Position numbers and translations under genes: made by a program. This document shows positions 10,662 to 18,420 of a stretch of DNA of 64,000 nucleotides, piece by piece. Source of the stretch: an uncultured Phascolarctobacterium sp. (lineage in GTDB: Bacteria > Bacillota > Negativicutes > Acidaminococcales > Acidaminococcaceae); contig CANQBR010000005.1 of assembly GCA_947589605.1 (NCBI GenBank), forward strand, positions 1 to 64,000, written 5' to 3'. Under the pieces are notes generated by a model. The model did not search any database. It was not told the origin of the DNA and was given only the letters and a program-made list of their open reading frames with translations. Each line of letters begins with the position of its first letter. Position 1 is the stretch's first letter.

Positions 10662-11771
10662 TCAATTGAAATTTACCCTCACGGGAGTGACGATGTAGGT
10701 ATAATCCGGCTGCTCCGGTCCCTGCACCCGCACCGGTTTCAGAGAATTGTTGAAAGAGAAGCACACCTTCTCGCTGTCTAAATTCTTCAGGATATCAACG
10801 ATGTATTTGGAATTGAAGGCCACATCCAAAGGCTCGCCGGCAGTCTCAGCAGTCAGTAATTCTTTGCCGCCGCCGTTGGCATCGTTGTTGCTGGTGATAG
10901 TCAACAGCCCGTCTTCGATGTGCATGCGGATGATGTTGTAGTCGCTCTCGTTGGAGAAAAGAGAAACTCTCTCTACCGCAGCGGTCAGGTCCTGTACGTT
11001 CATCACTGCGCTGATGGCGAAAGAAGTAGGCACCACGGCCTTGTAATTGGGGAAGCGGCCTTCGATGAGGCGGCTGACGATCTTGATCTCGCCCACTGTG
11101 ATCATGATCTGGTTATCGACGATATCCAATCTCACCAATTGAGGCACGCTGCCTCCCAGCACCTGGGCTATCTCCGAGAGGACTTTGGCGGGGATGATGA
11201 CGTTCATGTTCTCGCCGCCGGGCAGTTCCATGGTCCTGATAGCCAACCGATGGGTGTTGGTGCCTACGAAGGTGATCTTTTCGTCTTCAACTTCCAAAAG
11301 GATGCCGGTGAAGAGAGGCCGCGATTCGTCGGAAGCGCAGGCAAAGCGGGTCTTTTTGATCAGCTCCTGCAATTTCACGTCGTCGATGGTCAGGCTCTTG
11401 GTGCCGGTGAAAGAGGGGAAAGAAGGATAATCTTCTTCGTTCATCAAAAGCAGGCGGTATTCGTTATCGGAAAATCTCACCAGCAAAGAACCGGCGCTGA
11501 TGGTTTGCAAAGTGACGGTGCCGGAAGGGATCTTAGCGAGGAGATTGCCCAATTGAGCCGCTCCCACCACTACGCTGCCTTCTTCTTCCACCTGAGCTTC
11601 CATGGAGCAGGAGATGGCCATATTCAGGTCCATCCCCACCACTTCCAATTGACCCGGATGAGCTAGAAGATGAAAGCCGGAAAAAATAGGCGTGCTGCTT
11701 TTGCTCATTATGGCATGACGGGCGATCCTCAAAGTTTTATTCAACGCTTCGCTATCACAGAGCACTTTCAT
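10662..11771 (-). CDS. dnaN: DNA polymerase III beta sliding clamp
   Basis: 369 residues, full length. The ring-shaped processivity clamp of DNA polymerase III. It is built of three similar domains: the first starts MKVLCDSEALNKTLRIARHA, the second carries LFTGILLEVEDEKITFVGTNTHRLA, and the C-terminus YTYIVTPVRVN is the typical clamp end (beta proteins end in the M/TPVR-type strand). A very strong Shine-Dalgarno AAGGAGG lies upstream of the ATG. It is transcribed leftward from the dnaA side. The gap to dnaA holds the DnaA boxes. Confidence 0.97.
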   Translation of the reverse strand: MKVLCDSEALNKTLRIARHAIMSKSSTPIFSGFHLLAHPGQLEVVGMDLNMAISCSMEAQVEEEGSVVVGAAQLGNLLAKIPSGTVTLQTISAGSLLVRFSDNEYRLLLMNEEDYPSFPSFTGTKSLTIDDVKLQELIKKTRFACASDESRPLFTGILLEVEDEKITFVGTNTHRLAIRTMELPGGENMNVIIPAKVLSEIAQVLGGSVPQLVRLDIVDNQIMITVGEIKIVSRLIEGRFPNYKAVVPTSFAISAVMNVQDLTAAVERVSLFSNESDYNIIRMHIEDGLLTITSNNDANGGGKELLTAETAGEPLDVAFNSKYIVDILKNLDSEKVCFSFNNSLKPVRVQGPEQPDYTYIVTPVRVNFN

Positions 11772-11789
11772 TTACACACAGACCTCCTT

Positions 11790-11997
11790 TTTTATCTATG
11801 TATGATTAAATTTTTTAAATATAGCCGTAGTAGTAATAAGGGCTGTTGAAGTTGTGGATAAGAAGGGGACGCCGTGACGCCCCAAAGGGGAGAGGCTGTA
11901 GATAAACCTGTTGACAGTCTTTTTGACTTATCCCGACTTTGCACAGCTTTGCGACTTATCTACAGGTGCTCTTCTTTTTTCCACAGCCTTATCTACA
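11790..11997. other. oriC: Chromosomal replication origin core (DnaA boxes, DnaA-trio, AT-rich unwinding region)
   Basis: Five DnaA boxes lie between dnaN and dnaA: 11853-11861 (perfect TTATCCACA, minus strand), 11897-11905 (TTATCTACA, minus), 11956-11964 and 11989-11997 (TTATCTACA, plus), and 11977-11985 (TTTTCCACA, plus). The plus strand from 11791 to 11825 is strongly AT-rich. It is followed by TAG TAG TAA TAA (11828-11839), then a GC-containing spacer and the perfect box at 11853. This is the order described for the bacterial basal unwinding system (AT-rich DUE, DnaA-trio, spacer, DnaA box). Gene orientation diverges around this region as expected for an origin. Confidence 0.88.
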
Positions 11998-12015
11998 GCT
12001 CGTGCGCTTTTTTCG

Positions 12016-13380
12016 TCAGGAAGTGAACTGCTCTTTGAAGAGCTCTAAAACTCTTTTGAGAGAGAGGTCTTTTTCTTTTTCCTTCGCTATCTTTTCGTAA
12101 GCGTGGAGGGCAGTAGTGTGGTCTCTGCCGCCGAAGGCTTCTCCTATCTTCGGATAAGACATATCTCCGTATTCCCTGCACAGATACATGGCGATCTGCC
12201 GAGGGTAGGAGATGTTTTTGCTCCTCTTTTTGTTGAAGAGAGCTTCGGGAGGCAGATCGTAATAATCGGCGACCGCTTTCACGATGACGTCGCAGGTCAA
12301 TTGCTGCCTTTTCGTCCTGATGCCGATGTCCGCCAGCACTCTTTCGGCGGTGTCTGCGTTCATGGGCATGTTCATCAAAGAAGTGAAGGCTTTCAGCCTA
12401 TTGTAAGCTCCTTCTATCTGCCGCACGTTGCTGGTGATGTTGGCGGCGATGGCGGTCAGCACGTCGCTGGGCAGTTCGGTTCCGTCTTCCATGGCTTTTT
12501 GCCGCAAGATGGCGATGCGGGTCTCCAGATCGGGAACTTGGATGTCGGCCAAAAGGCCTCTTTCGAAACGGGTCTTCAAGCGGTCTTCCAAAGTTTCAAT
12601 TTCTTTGGGCAGCCGGTCGCTGGAGATCACTATCTGCTTATTGGCTTCGTATAAAGTGTTGAAAGTATGGAAAAACTCGATCTGAGTCTGTTGTTTTCCT
12701 TTTAAAAATTGGATATCGTCGATGATGAGGCAGTCCAATTTTCTGTATTTGGACTGAAAGAGCTCGGTGGTCTTGTTGTAGATGGAGTTGATGATCTCGT
12801 TGGTGAACTGTTCGCTGGATACGTAGAGCACCCGGGCAGAAGGATCTTTTTCTTTGATCTTGTTGCCTATGGCATGCATCAAATGGGTCTTCCCCAGGCC
12901 TACGCTTCCGTAAATAAAGAGAGGATTGTAAGAACGGCCGGGTTTTTCCGCTACCTGATGGGCGGCGGACCAAGCCAAACGGTTGGAGTTGCCGATGACG
13001 AAATTCTCAAAGACGTATTTGGGATTTAAATTGCTCTTTTCTTCGGGCTGCTCAACTTCCTGCCGGGCGGGGGAGAGGGTCGCTTCTTGAAGAGAGCTCA
13101 CATTTTTAGGCTGCTCTTCTTTTTGTCCTTCTTCACACTCCACCGCCAGCCGCAAAGGGCGGCCGCTGCACTCTTGCAGCAAGTCTTCCAATTGAGCAAG
13201 ATATTTTTCTTCCAGCATCCTTTTGAAGAATCGATTGCGCACCACCACGGTATAGGTGTTCTCCCGAAGAGAGAGAGGGGTGATGGGCCTTATCCATACT
13301 TCGTAGAGCTTTTCGGAGACCAGAGCCTTGGCCTTCTCCTGCAGTTTCGACCAGAGCTCGAACACTTCGTAATCTTCCAT
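12016..13380 (-). CDS. dnaA: Chromosomal replication initiator DnaA
   Basis: 454 residues, complete. Domain I is at residues 1-80, a Glu/Gln-rich linker (domain II) at about 82-118, and the AAA+ domain III at 120-340. Walker A is GSVGLGKT at residues 158-165, and Walker B CLIIDDIQFL is near 218-227. Domain IV ends with the DnaA signature GGRDHTTALHAYEKI, which reads DnaA boxes. It binds the boxes just downstream of its own gene. An AAAGG lies 11 bases before the ATG. It is followed by dnaN; transcription runs away from the 13.7-14.4 kb gap. Confidence 0.98.
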   Translation of the reverse strand: MEDYEVFELWSKLQEKAKALVSEKLYEVWIRPITPLSLRENTYTVVVRNRFFKRMLEEKYLAQLEDLLQECSGRPLRLAVECEEGQKEEQPKNVSSLQEATLSPARQEVEQPEEKSNLNPKYVFENFVIGNSNRLAWSAAHQVAEKPGRSYNPLFIYGSVGLGKTHLMHAIGNKIKEKDPSARVLYVSSEQFTNEIINSIYNKTTELFQSKYRKLDCLIIDDIQFLKGKQQTQIEFFHTFNTLYEANKQIVISSDRLPKEIETLEDRLKTRFERGLLADIQVPDLETRIAILRQKAMEDGTELPSDVLTAIAANITSNVRQIEGAYNRLKAFTSLMNMPMNADTAERVLADIGIRTKRQQLTCDVIVKAVADYYDLPPEALFNKKRSKNISYPRQIAMYLCREYGDMSYPKIGEAFGGRDHTTALHAYEKIAKEKEKDLSLKRVLELFKEQFTS

Positions 13381-13451
13381 GACGACGCAGCCTTTCTCTT
13401 CGTCCTTTTCTTCGCTACCTTCGCTTTAAAACAGATATTTTTTGCACAAGT

Positions 13452-13685
13452 TCAGCTGAGATAAGGACTGATAGGCTGGTCGTAACCTCTTTCAGCCATG
13501 CCCCGGCGGATGTGGGCTACCTCCTCCGGATCGGAAAGGATGGCCAGAAAATCTTCGAAGACCTGCCGAAAAGCCTTGCTGTTCTCGTAAGTGTAGCCGT
13601 TTTTGGAAAGGGCGCAGATATATATTTGAGCCAAAAGAGAAGTATCCACGATGATCCTCTCTTCTCTTATCTTGTTGTCGTCCAT
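13452..13685 (-). CDS. Small conserved-looking protein upstream of dnaA; unknown
   Basis: 77 residues from the ATG at 13685, which has an AGAGG Shine-Dalgarno 8 bases upstream; the longer ORF to 13790 has no such signal. The protein starts MDDNKIREERIIVDTSLLAQIYICALSKNGYTYENSKAF and ends PISPYLS. It is predicted mainly helical, soluble, with no signal peptide. I do not recognise the family. It is 71 bases upstream of dnaA in the same direction, so it is probably the first gene of the dnaA transcript. No function can be given. Confidence 0.6.
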   Translation of the reverse strand: MDDNKIREERIIVDTSLLAQIYICALSKNGYTYENSKAFRQVFEDFLAILSDPEEVAHIRRGMAERGYDQPISPYLS

Positions 13686-13861
13686 GTTTTTCAGCCTCTT
13701 TTTTATAATGAAGTCTAAGAGCAGGACCAACCGAAAAAAGAGCTCCGAGCTTTTTTTGTCGCTCTCTGCCCCTTTAGGACAAAGTCCCACCAGTATTATA
13801 TTTTATCAGACAAAAGAGCACTGGGCAAGAGAAAGGGCATTTTTTTTAAAAGACGCTGTCA

Positions 13862-13963
13862 TTTGTCAAAGTAAACGCAAAGTGCGGCTTCGGTCTTTTT
13901 GCATTTATTTTGACGAAAGGGCCTTTGCATTTACTCTGACAAAGATGCGTTTATATTGACGAT
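13862..13963. repeat. Four copies of a 17-bp repeat in the dnaA-rpmH gap
   Basis: Consensus GC(A/G)TTTA(C/T)(A/T)(C/T)TGAC(A/G)A(A/T). Copies: 13862-13878 (inverted), 13901-13917, 13927-13943 and 13947-13963 (direct). The last two start 20 bases apart, the middle pair 26. No protein-coding sense is evident. They lie between the dnaA-side leader and the rpmH promoter, the other half of the classical origin neighbourhood. Confidence 0.7.
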
Positions 13964-14226
13964 CGACCTAAAAAAAGCGAGAATTCTTTGCCGTTTATTT
14001 CGAGCCTTTTTCTTTTAAAAAAACTGCGCTGCGCTGACTTGAAGCAAAATGAAAATACCGATGCTTCTCGGACCCAAAGCTCGAAAGAAGAGCTCGATCT
14101 CAAAATGCAAGAAGTCGAAAACTTCGGCTTTTTTGCAAAGAACCGAAATTTTTGAATGCAGGTCTCTCGGTCTTCTCTTTTTCTTTTCGCGGCAAAGTTT
14201 TTCAAAGGACTTTTTTGCTTTTTTCC
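13964..14226. other. Gene-free stretch before the rpmH promoter
   Basis: Apart from the four 17-bp repeats to its left, the 13686-14226 gap holds no convincing ORF, RNA gene or DnaA box by eye. It is A/T-tract-rich (many runs of five or more T), which may reflect bent DNA next to the origin. Confidence 0.5.
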
Positions 14227-14255
14227 TTGACGGCTGTTGACTTTTTTCATATAAT
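14227..14255 (+). promoter_or_regulatory. Strong sigma-70-type promoter of rpmH operon
   Basis: -35 TTGACG (14227-14232), 17-base spacer, -10 TATAAT (14250-14255). One mismatch overall. The leader to the rpmH ATG is about 125 bases. Confidence 0.85.
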
Positions 14256-14387
14256 ATTTCAGTAAAGTCGCTGCTGTGATCATATTTTTTGCATATTTTG
14301 TGGCGCGGCCCTGCCCGAGGCCTGTGCCGATAAATAAAAAAGTCGCTCATTTTAAGCAACTGACTACTGACAGAAGGAGGGATAAGC

Positions 14388-14522
14388 ATGAAGCGTACGT
14401 TCCAACCCAACAACTTGAGAAGAAAAAGGACTCACGGGTTCAGAGAAAGGATGAAAACTTTAGGCGGCCGTCAGGTTTTGAAAAGAAGACGCGCAAAAGG
14501 CAGAAAAGTTTTGTCTGCATAG
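14388..14522 (+). CDS. rpmH: 50S ribosomal protein L34
   Basis: 44 residues, starting [18 protein letters not shown] and ending in the usual basic tail [13 protein letters not shown]. This is the full normal length. It is a small, very basic ribosomal large-subunit protein. The Shine-Dalgarno AGGAGGG is 7 bases before the ATG. First gene of the rpmH-rnpA-yidD-yidC-khpB run. It lies within a longer spurious frame, which is not itself a gene. Confidence 0.97.
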   Translation: MKRTFQPNNLRRKRTHGFRERMKTLGGRQVLKRRRAKGRKVLSA

Positions 14523-14584
14523 GATCAAGACAGGCCGTCAAAGCGGCCTGTTTTTCCCATGTGAGGAAAATTTCGGGTGACTGC

Positions 14585-14965
14585 ATGGATGAAAGACAGA
14601 CCTTCAGCAAAAACGAGCGGTTGAAATCCAAGAGGCTCTTTCAAAAAGTCTGCACCCAGGGCAGGATAATCTACGACGGCTGCGCTCTGCTTTACATCTT
14701 ACCGGGCGAAGAGGGAGAGCGGAGGCTGGGTCTTGCCGTCGGCAAACGTTTGGGAAGTGCGGTGGTCCGCAACCGCACGAAGAGATTGATGCGGGAAGTC
14801 TTCCGGCGGCATAAGGAAGAATTGAACGAGGGCTGCGACTATGTTTGGCTGGCCCGCCGCCCTTTGATCGGGGCAGGTCTTATTATGACAGAAAAAGTTT
14901 TTCTTCGTTTAGCTAAGAAAGCCGCCGCCGGCGACACAAAGAAAAGATCATGCAAAAGCTGTTGA
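14585..14965 (+). CDS. rnpA: Ribonuclease P protein component
   Basis: 126 residues from the ATG at 14585; the frame is open far upstream across rpmH but only this start gives a normal RnpA. The basic protein subunit of RNase P, which assists the catalytic RNA in removing tRNA 5' leaders. Motifs: [15 protein letters not shown] at the start and the signature [21 protein letters not shown] (about residues 55-76), which contacts the RNA. The start [13 protein letters not shown] is typical. The end overlaps yidD by 16 bases, the common rnpA-yidD arrangement. Confidence 0.94.
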   Translation: MDERQTFSKNERLKSKRLFQKVCTQGRIIYDGCALLYILPGEEGERRLGLAVGKRLGSAVVRNRTKRLMREVFRRHKEELNEGCDYVWLARRPLIGAGLIMTEKVFLRLAKKAAAGDTKKRSCKSC

Positions 14966-15159
14966 TAGGGTCGATCAAACTTTATCAGATCTTTGTCTCG
15001 CCCCTTTTCGGTCCTTGCTGCAGGTTTTATCCTTCCTGCAGCGCTTACGCTATCGAGGCCATTCGAAAAAAAGGGGCGTTAAAGGGGAGTTATTTAGCTG
15101 TGAAGCGGCTTTTGCGCTGCCATCCCTTCAATCCGGGAGGCTATGATCCGGTGCCGTAG
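14950..15159 (+). CDS. yidD: Membrane protein insertion efficiency factor YidD
   Basis: 69 residues. It matches YidD closely by motif: [30 protein letters not shown], with the conserved Cys pattern CCRFYPSCS, then [17 protein letters not shown] at the C-terminus. It is a small membrane-associated protein thought to help YidC-mediated insertion, possibly acting as a haemolysin-like factor in some annotation. It overlaps rnpA and precedes yidC, the standard order. Confidence 0.94.
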   Translation: MQKLLIGSIKLYQIFVSPLFGPCCRFYPSCSAYAIEAIRKKGALKGSYLAVKRLLRCHPFNPGGYDPVP

Positions 15160-15186
15160 CAGGGCCTGCTGCTAAGGAGTGATATT

Positions 15187-15891
15187 TTGAGCATACTCAG
15201 CAATTTAGCACAACAGATCATTATGTTCTGCTTTTCTTTGACGGAAGCGGTGGGGATACCCAACTGGGGTCTGGCCATCATCTTGATGACCATCATCGTG
15301 AAGATCGTTCTCTTCCCCCTCACCAAAAAGCAGATAGAATCCACCAAGGCCATGATGAAGCTGCAGCCGAAAATGGACGCCATCAGGGCCAAATACAAAG
15401 ACGACAAAGCGAGGATGAACGCAGAGCTGGCCAATCTGTACAAAGAGGAAAAAGTGAATCCTCTCTCCGGCTGCCTGCCTCTTCTCATCCAGTTCCCCAT
15501 CATGATAGGCATCTTTTACGGGATCAGGGATATGACCGCCGCCCATGTTTTCGATCAGCATCCCGACTTTTTGATCTGGAACATTTCTGTCACTCCTACC
15601 GAAGCGGCAGGGGGAGTCATCGCCAGTTCCGCCTTTATGATTTATATGATCCTGCCCATCTTATCCTGCATCACCACTTTCATCGCTTCCCGGCAGGCCA
15701 TGCCCGGCGGCGGTGCCCAAGGCGGTGCTCAGGGCAAGATCATGTTGTACTTCATGCCCCTCTTCATTCTTTATATCAGTAAGGATTTTCCCATCGGCCT
15801 CATCATCTACTGGACAGTGATGAACATCGTACAGATCGGACAGCAAATGTTAATGGACAGGATGGCCGCTAAGGGTTCGAACGTCAAATAA
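15187..15891 (+). CDS. yidC: Membrane protein insertase YidC/Oxa1 family
   Basis: 234 residues from a TTG start preceded by AAGGAG at 15174-15179. It catalyses insertion of membrane proteins with or without SecYEG. There is a short N-terminal segment, then TM1 with GLAIILMTIIVKIVLFPLTKKQIESTKAM, the cytosolic helical hairpin (KYKDDKARMNAELANLYKEE), NPLSGCLPLLIQFPIMIGIF, and two or three further membrane helices ending near NIVQIGQQML. Unlike SpoIIIJ-type YidC of Bacillus, I see no lipobox or cleavable signal at the start, and it lacks the large periplasmic P1 domain of Proteobacteria. It is 27 bases downstream of yidD. Confidence 0.93.
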   Translation: MSILSNLAQQIIMFCFSLTEAVGIPNWGLAIILMTIIVKIVLFPLTKKQIESTKAMMKLQPKMDAIRAKYKDDKARMNAELANLYKEEKVNPLSGCLPLLIQFPIMIGIFYGIRDMTAAHVFDQHPDFLIWNISVTPTEAAGGVIASSAFMIYMILPILSCITTFIASRQAMPGGGAQGGAQGKIMLYFMPLFILYISKDFPIGLIIYWTVMNIVQIGQQMLMDRMAAKGSNVK

Positions 15892-15920
15892 ACATGACGA
15901 AGGATCAAGGAGTTGAGAAA

Positions 15921-16898
15921 ATGGCATATGTAGAAAAATCGGCTCGCACCGTGGAGGAGGCCATTGCCGCGGCATTGGCGGAACTTCGGATCGGCCAAGA
16001 AGAAGCGGATATAGAGATTTTACAGAAAGCCAACAAAGGTTTTTTGGGCATCGGCCGCAAAGATGCCAAGGTGAGAGTGCGGCCCAAGAGCGAAGCTCTT
16101 CACGATGAAGAAGGCGAGAGCGTACAGGAAGCGACCGACGCCGCCGTGAAAGCGGTGAAAAATGCCGCATCAGTTGCGGCAGCCGCTTTCGGTAAAAGAA
16201 TGGAAGAAGCCAAAGGAGAAGCAGGCAAACGCTTCGAAACTTCCCGCCGGGAAGCCGGTCGCAGGTTCAGCGAAGTGAGGGAAGAAGCCGGCCGCCGCTT
16301 CCACGAGGCCAGAGAAGAAGCCGGCAAACGTTTCGCGGAGGCCAAGGCCGACGCCATCGAAGGAGCCATCGGCGCCTTAGAAGACATGAGGGACAAAGAA
16401 GACCGTCCCTATCGCCGCGAACCCCGCCGCTACGCCCAAGATGAAGAAGCCATCGCCAAGGCCAAGGAATTTTTGCAGAAGATATTTCAGGCCATGCAGG
16501 TGGACGTGGTCTTGGAAAAATTCGTCAGCAAGTACGACGGCACCGTCACCTTCCGCCTCTACGGCAGCGATATGGGCATCCTCATCGGCAAGCACGGCCA
16601 GACTTTGGACAGCTTGCAGTATTTGACCAATCTGGTGGCCAATAAGAACAGCACGGAAAGAGTGCGCATCATCATCGATGTGGAAGACTACCGCGACAGA
16701 AGGGTCGAGACTCTGAACCGTTTGGCCTACCGCTTGGCCGGCAAGGTGAAAAAGAGCGGCCAAAGAGTGGCGTTGGAACCGATGAATCCCCATGAACGCA
16801 AGATCATCCACATGGCCTTGCAGGGAGACAGACGGGTCACTACTTTGAGCGAAGGGGACGAGCCCTATCGCCACGTAGTGATAGAGTTGAAGAAATAA
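15921..16898 (+). CDS. khpB: RNA-binding protein KhpB (Jag/EloR), with hendecad-repeat linker
   Basis: 325 residues from the ATG at 15921 (AAGGAG 8 bases upstream). Jag_N domain at residues 1-55 (VEKSARTVEEAIAAALAEL, then KGFLGIGRKDAKV). A long charged helical linker follows, about residues 70-165, containing four 11-residue repeats EAG(K/R)RF-x5 (DNA 16218-16349). A KH domain carries GILIGKHGQTLDSLQYL. The R3H domain ends the protein with LEPMNPHERKIIHMALQG. KhpB with KhpA binds RNA and affects cell envelope growth in several Firmicutes. The adjacent yidC is the standard neighbour. The repeat linker is longer and more regular than usual. Confidence 0.94.
   Translation: MAYVEKSARTVEEAIAAALAELRIGQEEADIEILQKANKGFLGIGRKDAKVRVRPKSEALHDEEGESVQEATDAAVKAVKNAASVAAAAFGKRMEEAKGEAGKRFETSRREAGRRFSEVREEAGRRFHEAREEAGKRFAEAKADAIEGAIGALEDMRDKEDRPYRREPRRYAQDEEAIAKAKEFLQKIFQAMQVDVVLEKFVSKYDGTVTFRLYGSDMGILIGKHGQTLDSLQYLTNLVANKNSTERVRIIIDVEDYRDRRVETLNRLAYRLAGKVKKSGQRVALEPMNPHERKIIHMALQGDRRVTTLSEGDEPYRHVVIELKK
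16218..16349 (+). repeat. Four tandem 33-bp units coding hendecad repeats in khpB
   Basis: In-frame units of 33 bases starting at 16218, 16251, 16284 and 16317, each encoding EAG(K/R)RF followed by five variable polar residues. The DNA copies are diverged at synonymous positions, so the amino-acid pattern looks maintained rather than recently duplicated. Confidence 0.85.
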
Positions 16899-16909
16899 GC
16901 AGCTTTGCG

Positions 16910-16939
16910 GCCCGGCAAAAATTTTTGCTGGGCTTTTTT
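16910..16939 (+). terminator. Intrinsic terminator between khpB and mnmE
   Basis: Stem GCCCGGCAAAAA / TTTTTGCTGGGC (16910-16933, one G-T pair) followed by six T. It separates the rpmH-khpB operon from mnmE, and argues against the mnmE start at 16905. Confidence 0.8.
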
Positions 16940-16955
16940 CTTGGCGGCGACGGAC

Positions 16956-18383
16956 ATGACAGAAAAAGAAAAAAGCAGGCGAAACGAAAAAGGCGATAAC
17001 ATCATAGAGCAAGACACCATCAGCGCCGTCAGCACCGCTTTGGGGCAGGGGGCTGTGGGCATCGTCCGCCTCAGCGGTCCGCAGGCTTTGGCAGTGGCCG
17101 AAAAACTTTTTAGGACGCCCGGCGGAAAAACTCTGCAAAATTTTCCTCCCCGCCGTTTGACCTACGGTCATATCGAGGATACGGACGGCACGGCGGTAGA
17201 CGAAGTGCTGGCCGTTTACATGGCTGCCCCTCGCTCCTATACCGGCGAAGCTGTGGTGGAATTTCAATGCCATGGGGGAACTGAGGCCTTGCGAAAGATC
17301 CTCGCCCTCACCTACGGGGCCGGGGCTCGCCCGGCAGAGCCGGGAGAATTTACCAAAAGAGCCTTTCTCAACGGCCGCATCGAGCTTACTCAGGCTGAAG
17401 CGGTGCTGGCTTCTATAGCGGCCCGCTCGGAAGCGGCGCTGAAAATGGCGGCCCGCCAGCAAAAAGGAGAGTTGGCCGCCTGCATCAGAAAGTGGCGGCA
17501 AAAATTGCTGGACCTCATCGTCCACATGGAAGCCTGCATTGATTATCCCGAAGACGACATAGAAGCGGTCACCTACAGACAGGCAGGTCGGGTCGTCGCA
17601 GAAGTGAAGCAAGGGTTGGAAGAACTGTTGAGCCGGGCCCGCAGCGGCAGGCTCGTGCAAGAAGGCCTGCCTATCGCCATCGTCGGGCGGCCGAATGTGG
17701 GGAAGTCCAGCCTTTTGAATGCTCTTTTACGGGAAGAGAGGGCTATAGTGAGCCCCATAGCCGGCACCACCAGAGATACTATTCGCGAACAGTTGCTGTT
17801 GGCAGGGGTGCCGCTCTTATTGGCGGACACCGCAGGCATCCGCACTACCGGCGATAAAGTGGAGCAGTTGGGAGTGGAGCGGAGCTTAGCCGCTTTGGAG
17901 CAGGCGCAGCTGGTGTTCTGCGTCCTCGATATCGCTCGAGAACTCAGTGCCGAAGATCGGGAAGTGTTGGCCGCATCCGCCGCTAAAGACCGCTTCATCA
18001 TCCTCAACAAAGCCGATCTTCCTCACGTATTAAAGGCCGATGAGATCAAAGCTCGCTGCCCCGCCGTTGCGGTGCTGCCTTTTTCCGCAACTACCGGCGC
18101 CGGCATGGAAGCTTTGGAGCAAGCTTTGGCCGCCTATGTCTTCGGGCAAGAAGGCCGACTGAGCGAAGGAGTGTACATCCAAAACGGAAGACAGGAGGCT
18201 CTGGTGCGGCGAGCCTGCTCTTCTCTTCGGGAAGCAGGGGCTGCCATCGCCGCCTCTCTGCCCTATGATTGTATCGAAGTGGACCTGCGGGAGGCTGCTG
18301 CTGCCTTGGGAGCGGTGAGCGGGCAGGCGGTGCAGGCGGAAGTGATCGATGAGATCTTCGCCCGCTTCTGTGTAGGCAAATAA
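16956..18383 (+). CDS. mnmE: tRNA modification GTPase MnmE (TrmE)
   Basis: 475 residues from the ATG at 16956. It acts with MnmG to make the 5-(carboxymethyl)aminomethyl group on U34 of tRNAs. The N-terminal tetrahydrofolate-binding domain runs from DTISAVSTALGQGAVGIVRLSG to about residue 130, followed by helical domain I. The inserted G domain has G1 GRPNVGKSS, G2 AGTTRDTI, G3 DTAGIR and G4 NKAD. The protein ends with the family hallmark FCVGK, whose Cys is conserved. It begins 17 bases after the khpB terminator. The first 25 residues (charged, before DTISAV) are longer than usual, so a later start is possible. Confidence 0.95.
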   Translation: MTEKEKSRRNEKGDNIIEQDTISAVSTALGQGAVGIVRLSGPQALAVAEKLFRTPGGKTLQNFPPRRLTYGHIEDTDGTAVDEVLAVYMAAPRSYTGEAVVEFQCHGGTEALRKILALTYGAGARPAEPGEFTKRAFLNGRIELTQAEAVLASIAARSEAALKMAARQQKGELAACIRKWRQKLLDLIVHMEACIDYPEDDIEAVTYRQAGRVVAEVKQGLEELLSRARSGRLVQEGLPIAIVGRPNVGKSSLLNALLREERAIVSPIAGTTRDTIREQLLLAGVPLLLADTAGIRTTGDKVEQLGVERSLAALEQAQLVFCVLDIARELSAEDREVLAASAAKDRFIILNKADLPHVLKADEIKARCPAVAVLPFSATTGAGMEALEQALAAYVFGQEGRLSEGVYIQNGRQEALVRRACSSLREAGAAIAASLPYDCIEVDLREAAAALGAVSGQAVQAEVIDEIFARFCVGK

Positions 18384-18420
18384 TATATATAAGAAAGAAA
18401 AGAGATCAAGGTCAACGCCC

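Noticed and set aside
11928-11936. TTATCCCGA as a sixth DnaA box
   Set aside because: Two mismatches to TTATCCACA; not counted as a box.
13901-13917. Spo0A-box reading of the 17-bp repeats
   Set aside because: Only one of four copies fits TGNCGAA exactly and the repeat extends beyond that core, so a Spo0A function is not claimed.
14276-14584. Extension of the rnpA frame to the left across rpmH
   Set aside because: The real rnpA start is the ATG at 14585; upstream codons overlap rpmH in another frame.
16905-16955. Longer start of mnmE at 16905
   Set aside because: The extra residues would be encoded across the khpB terminator.
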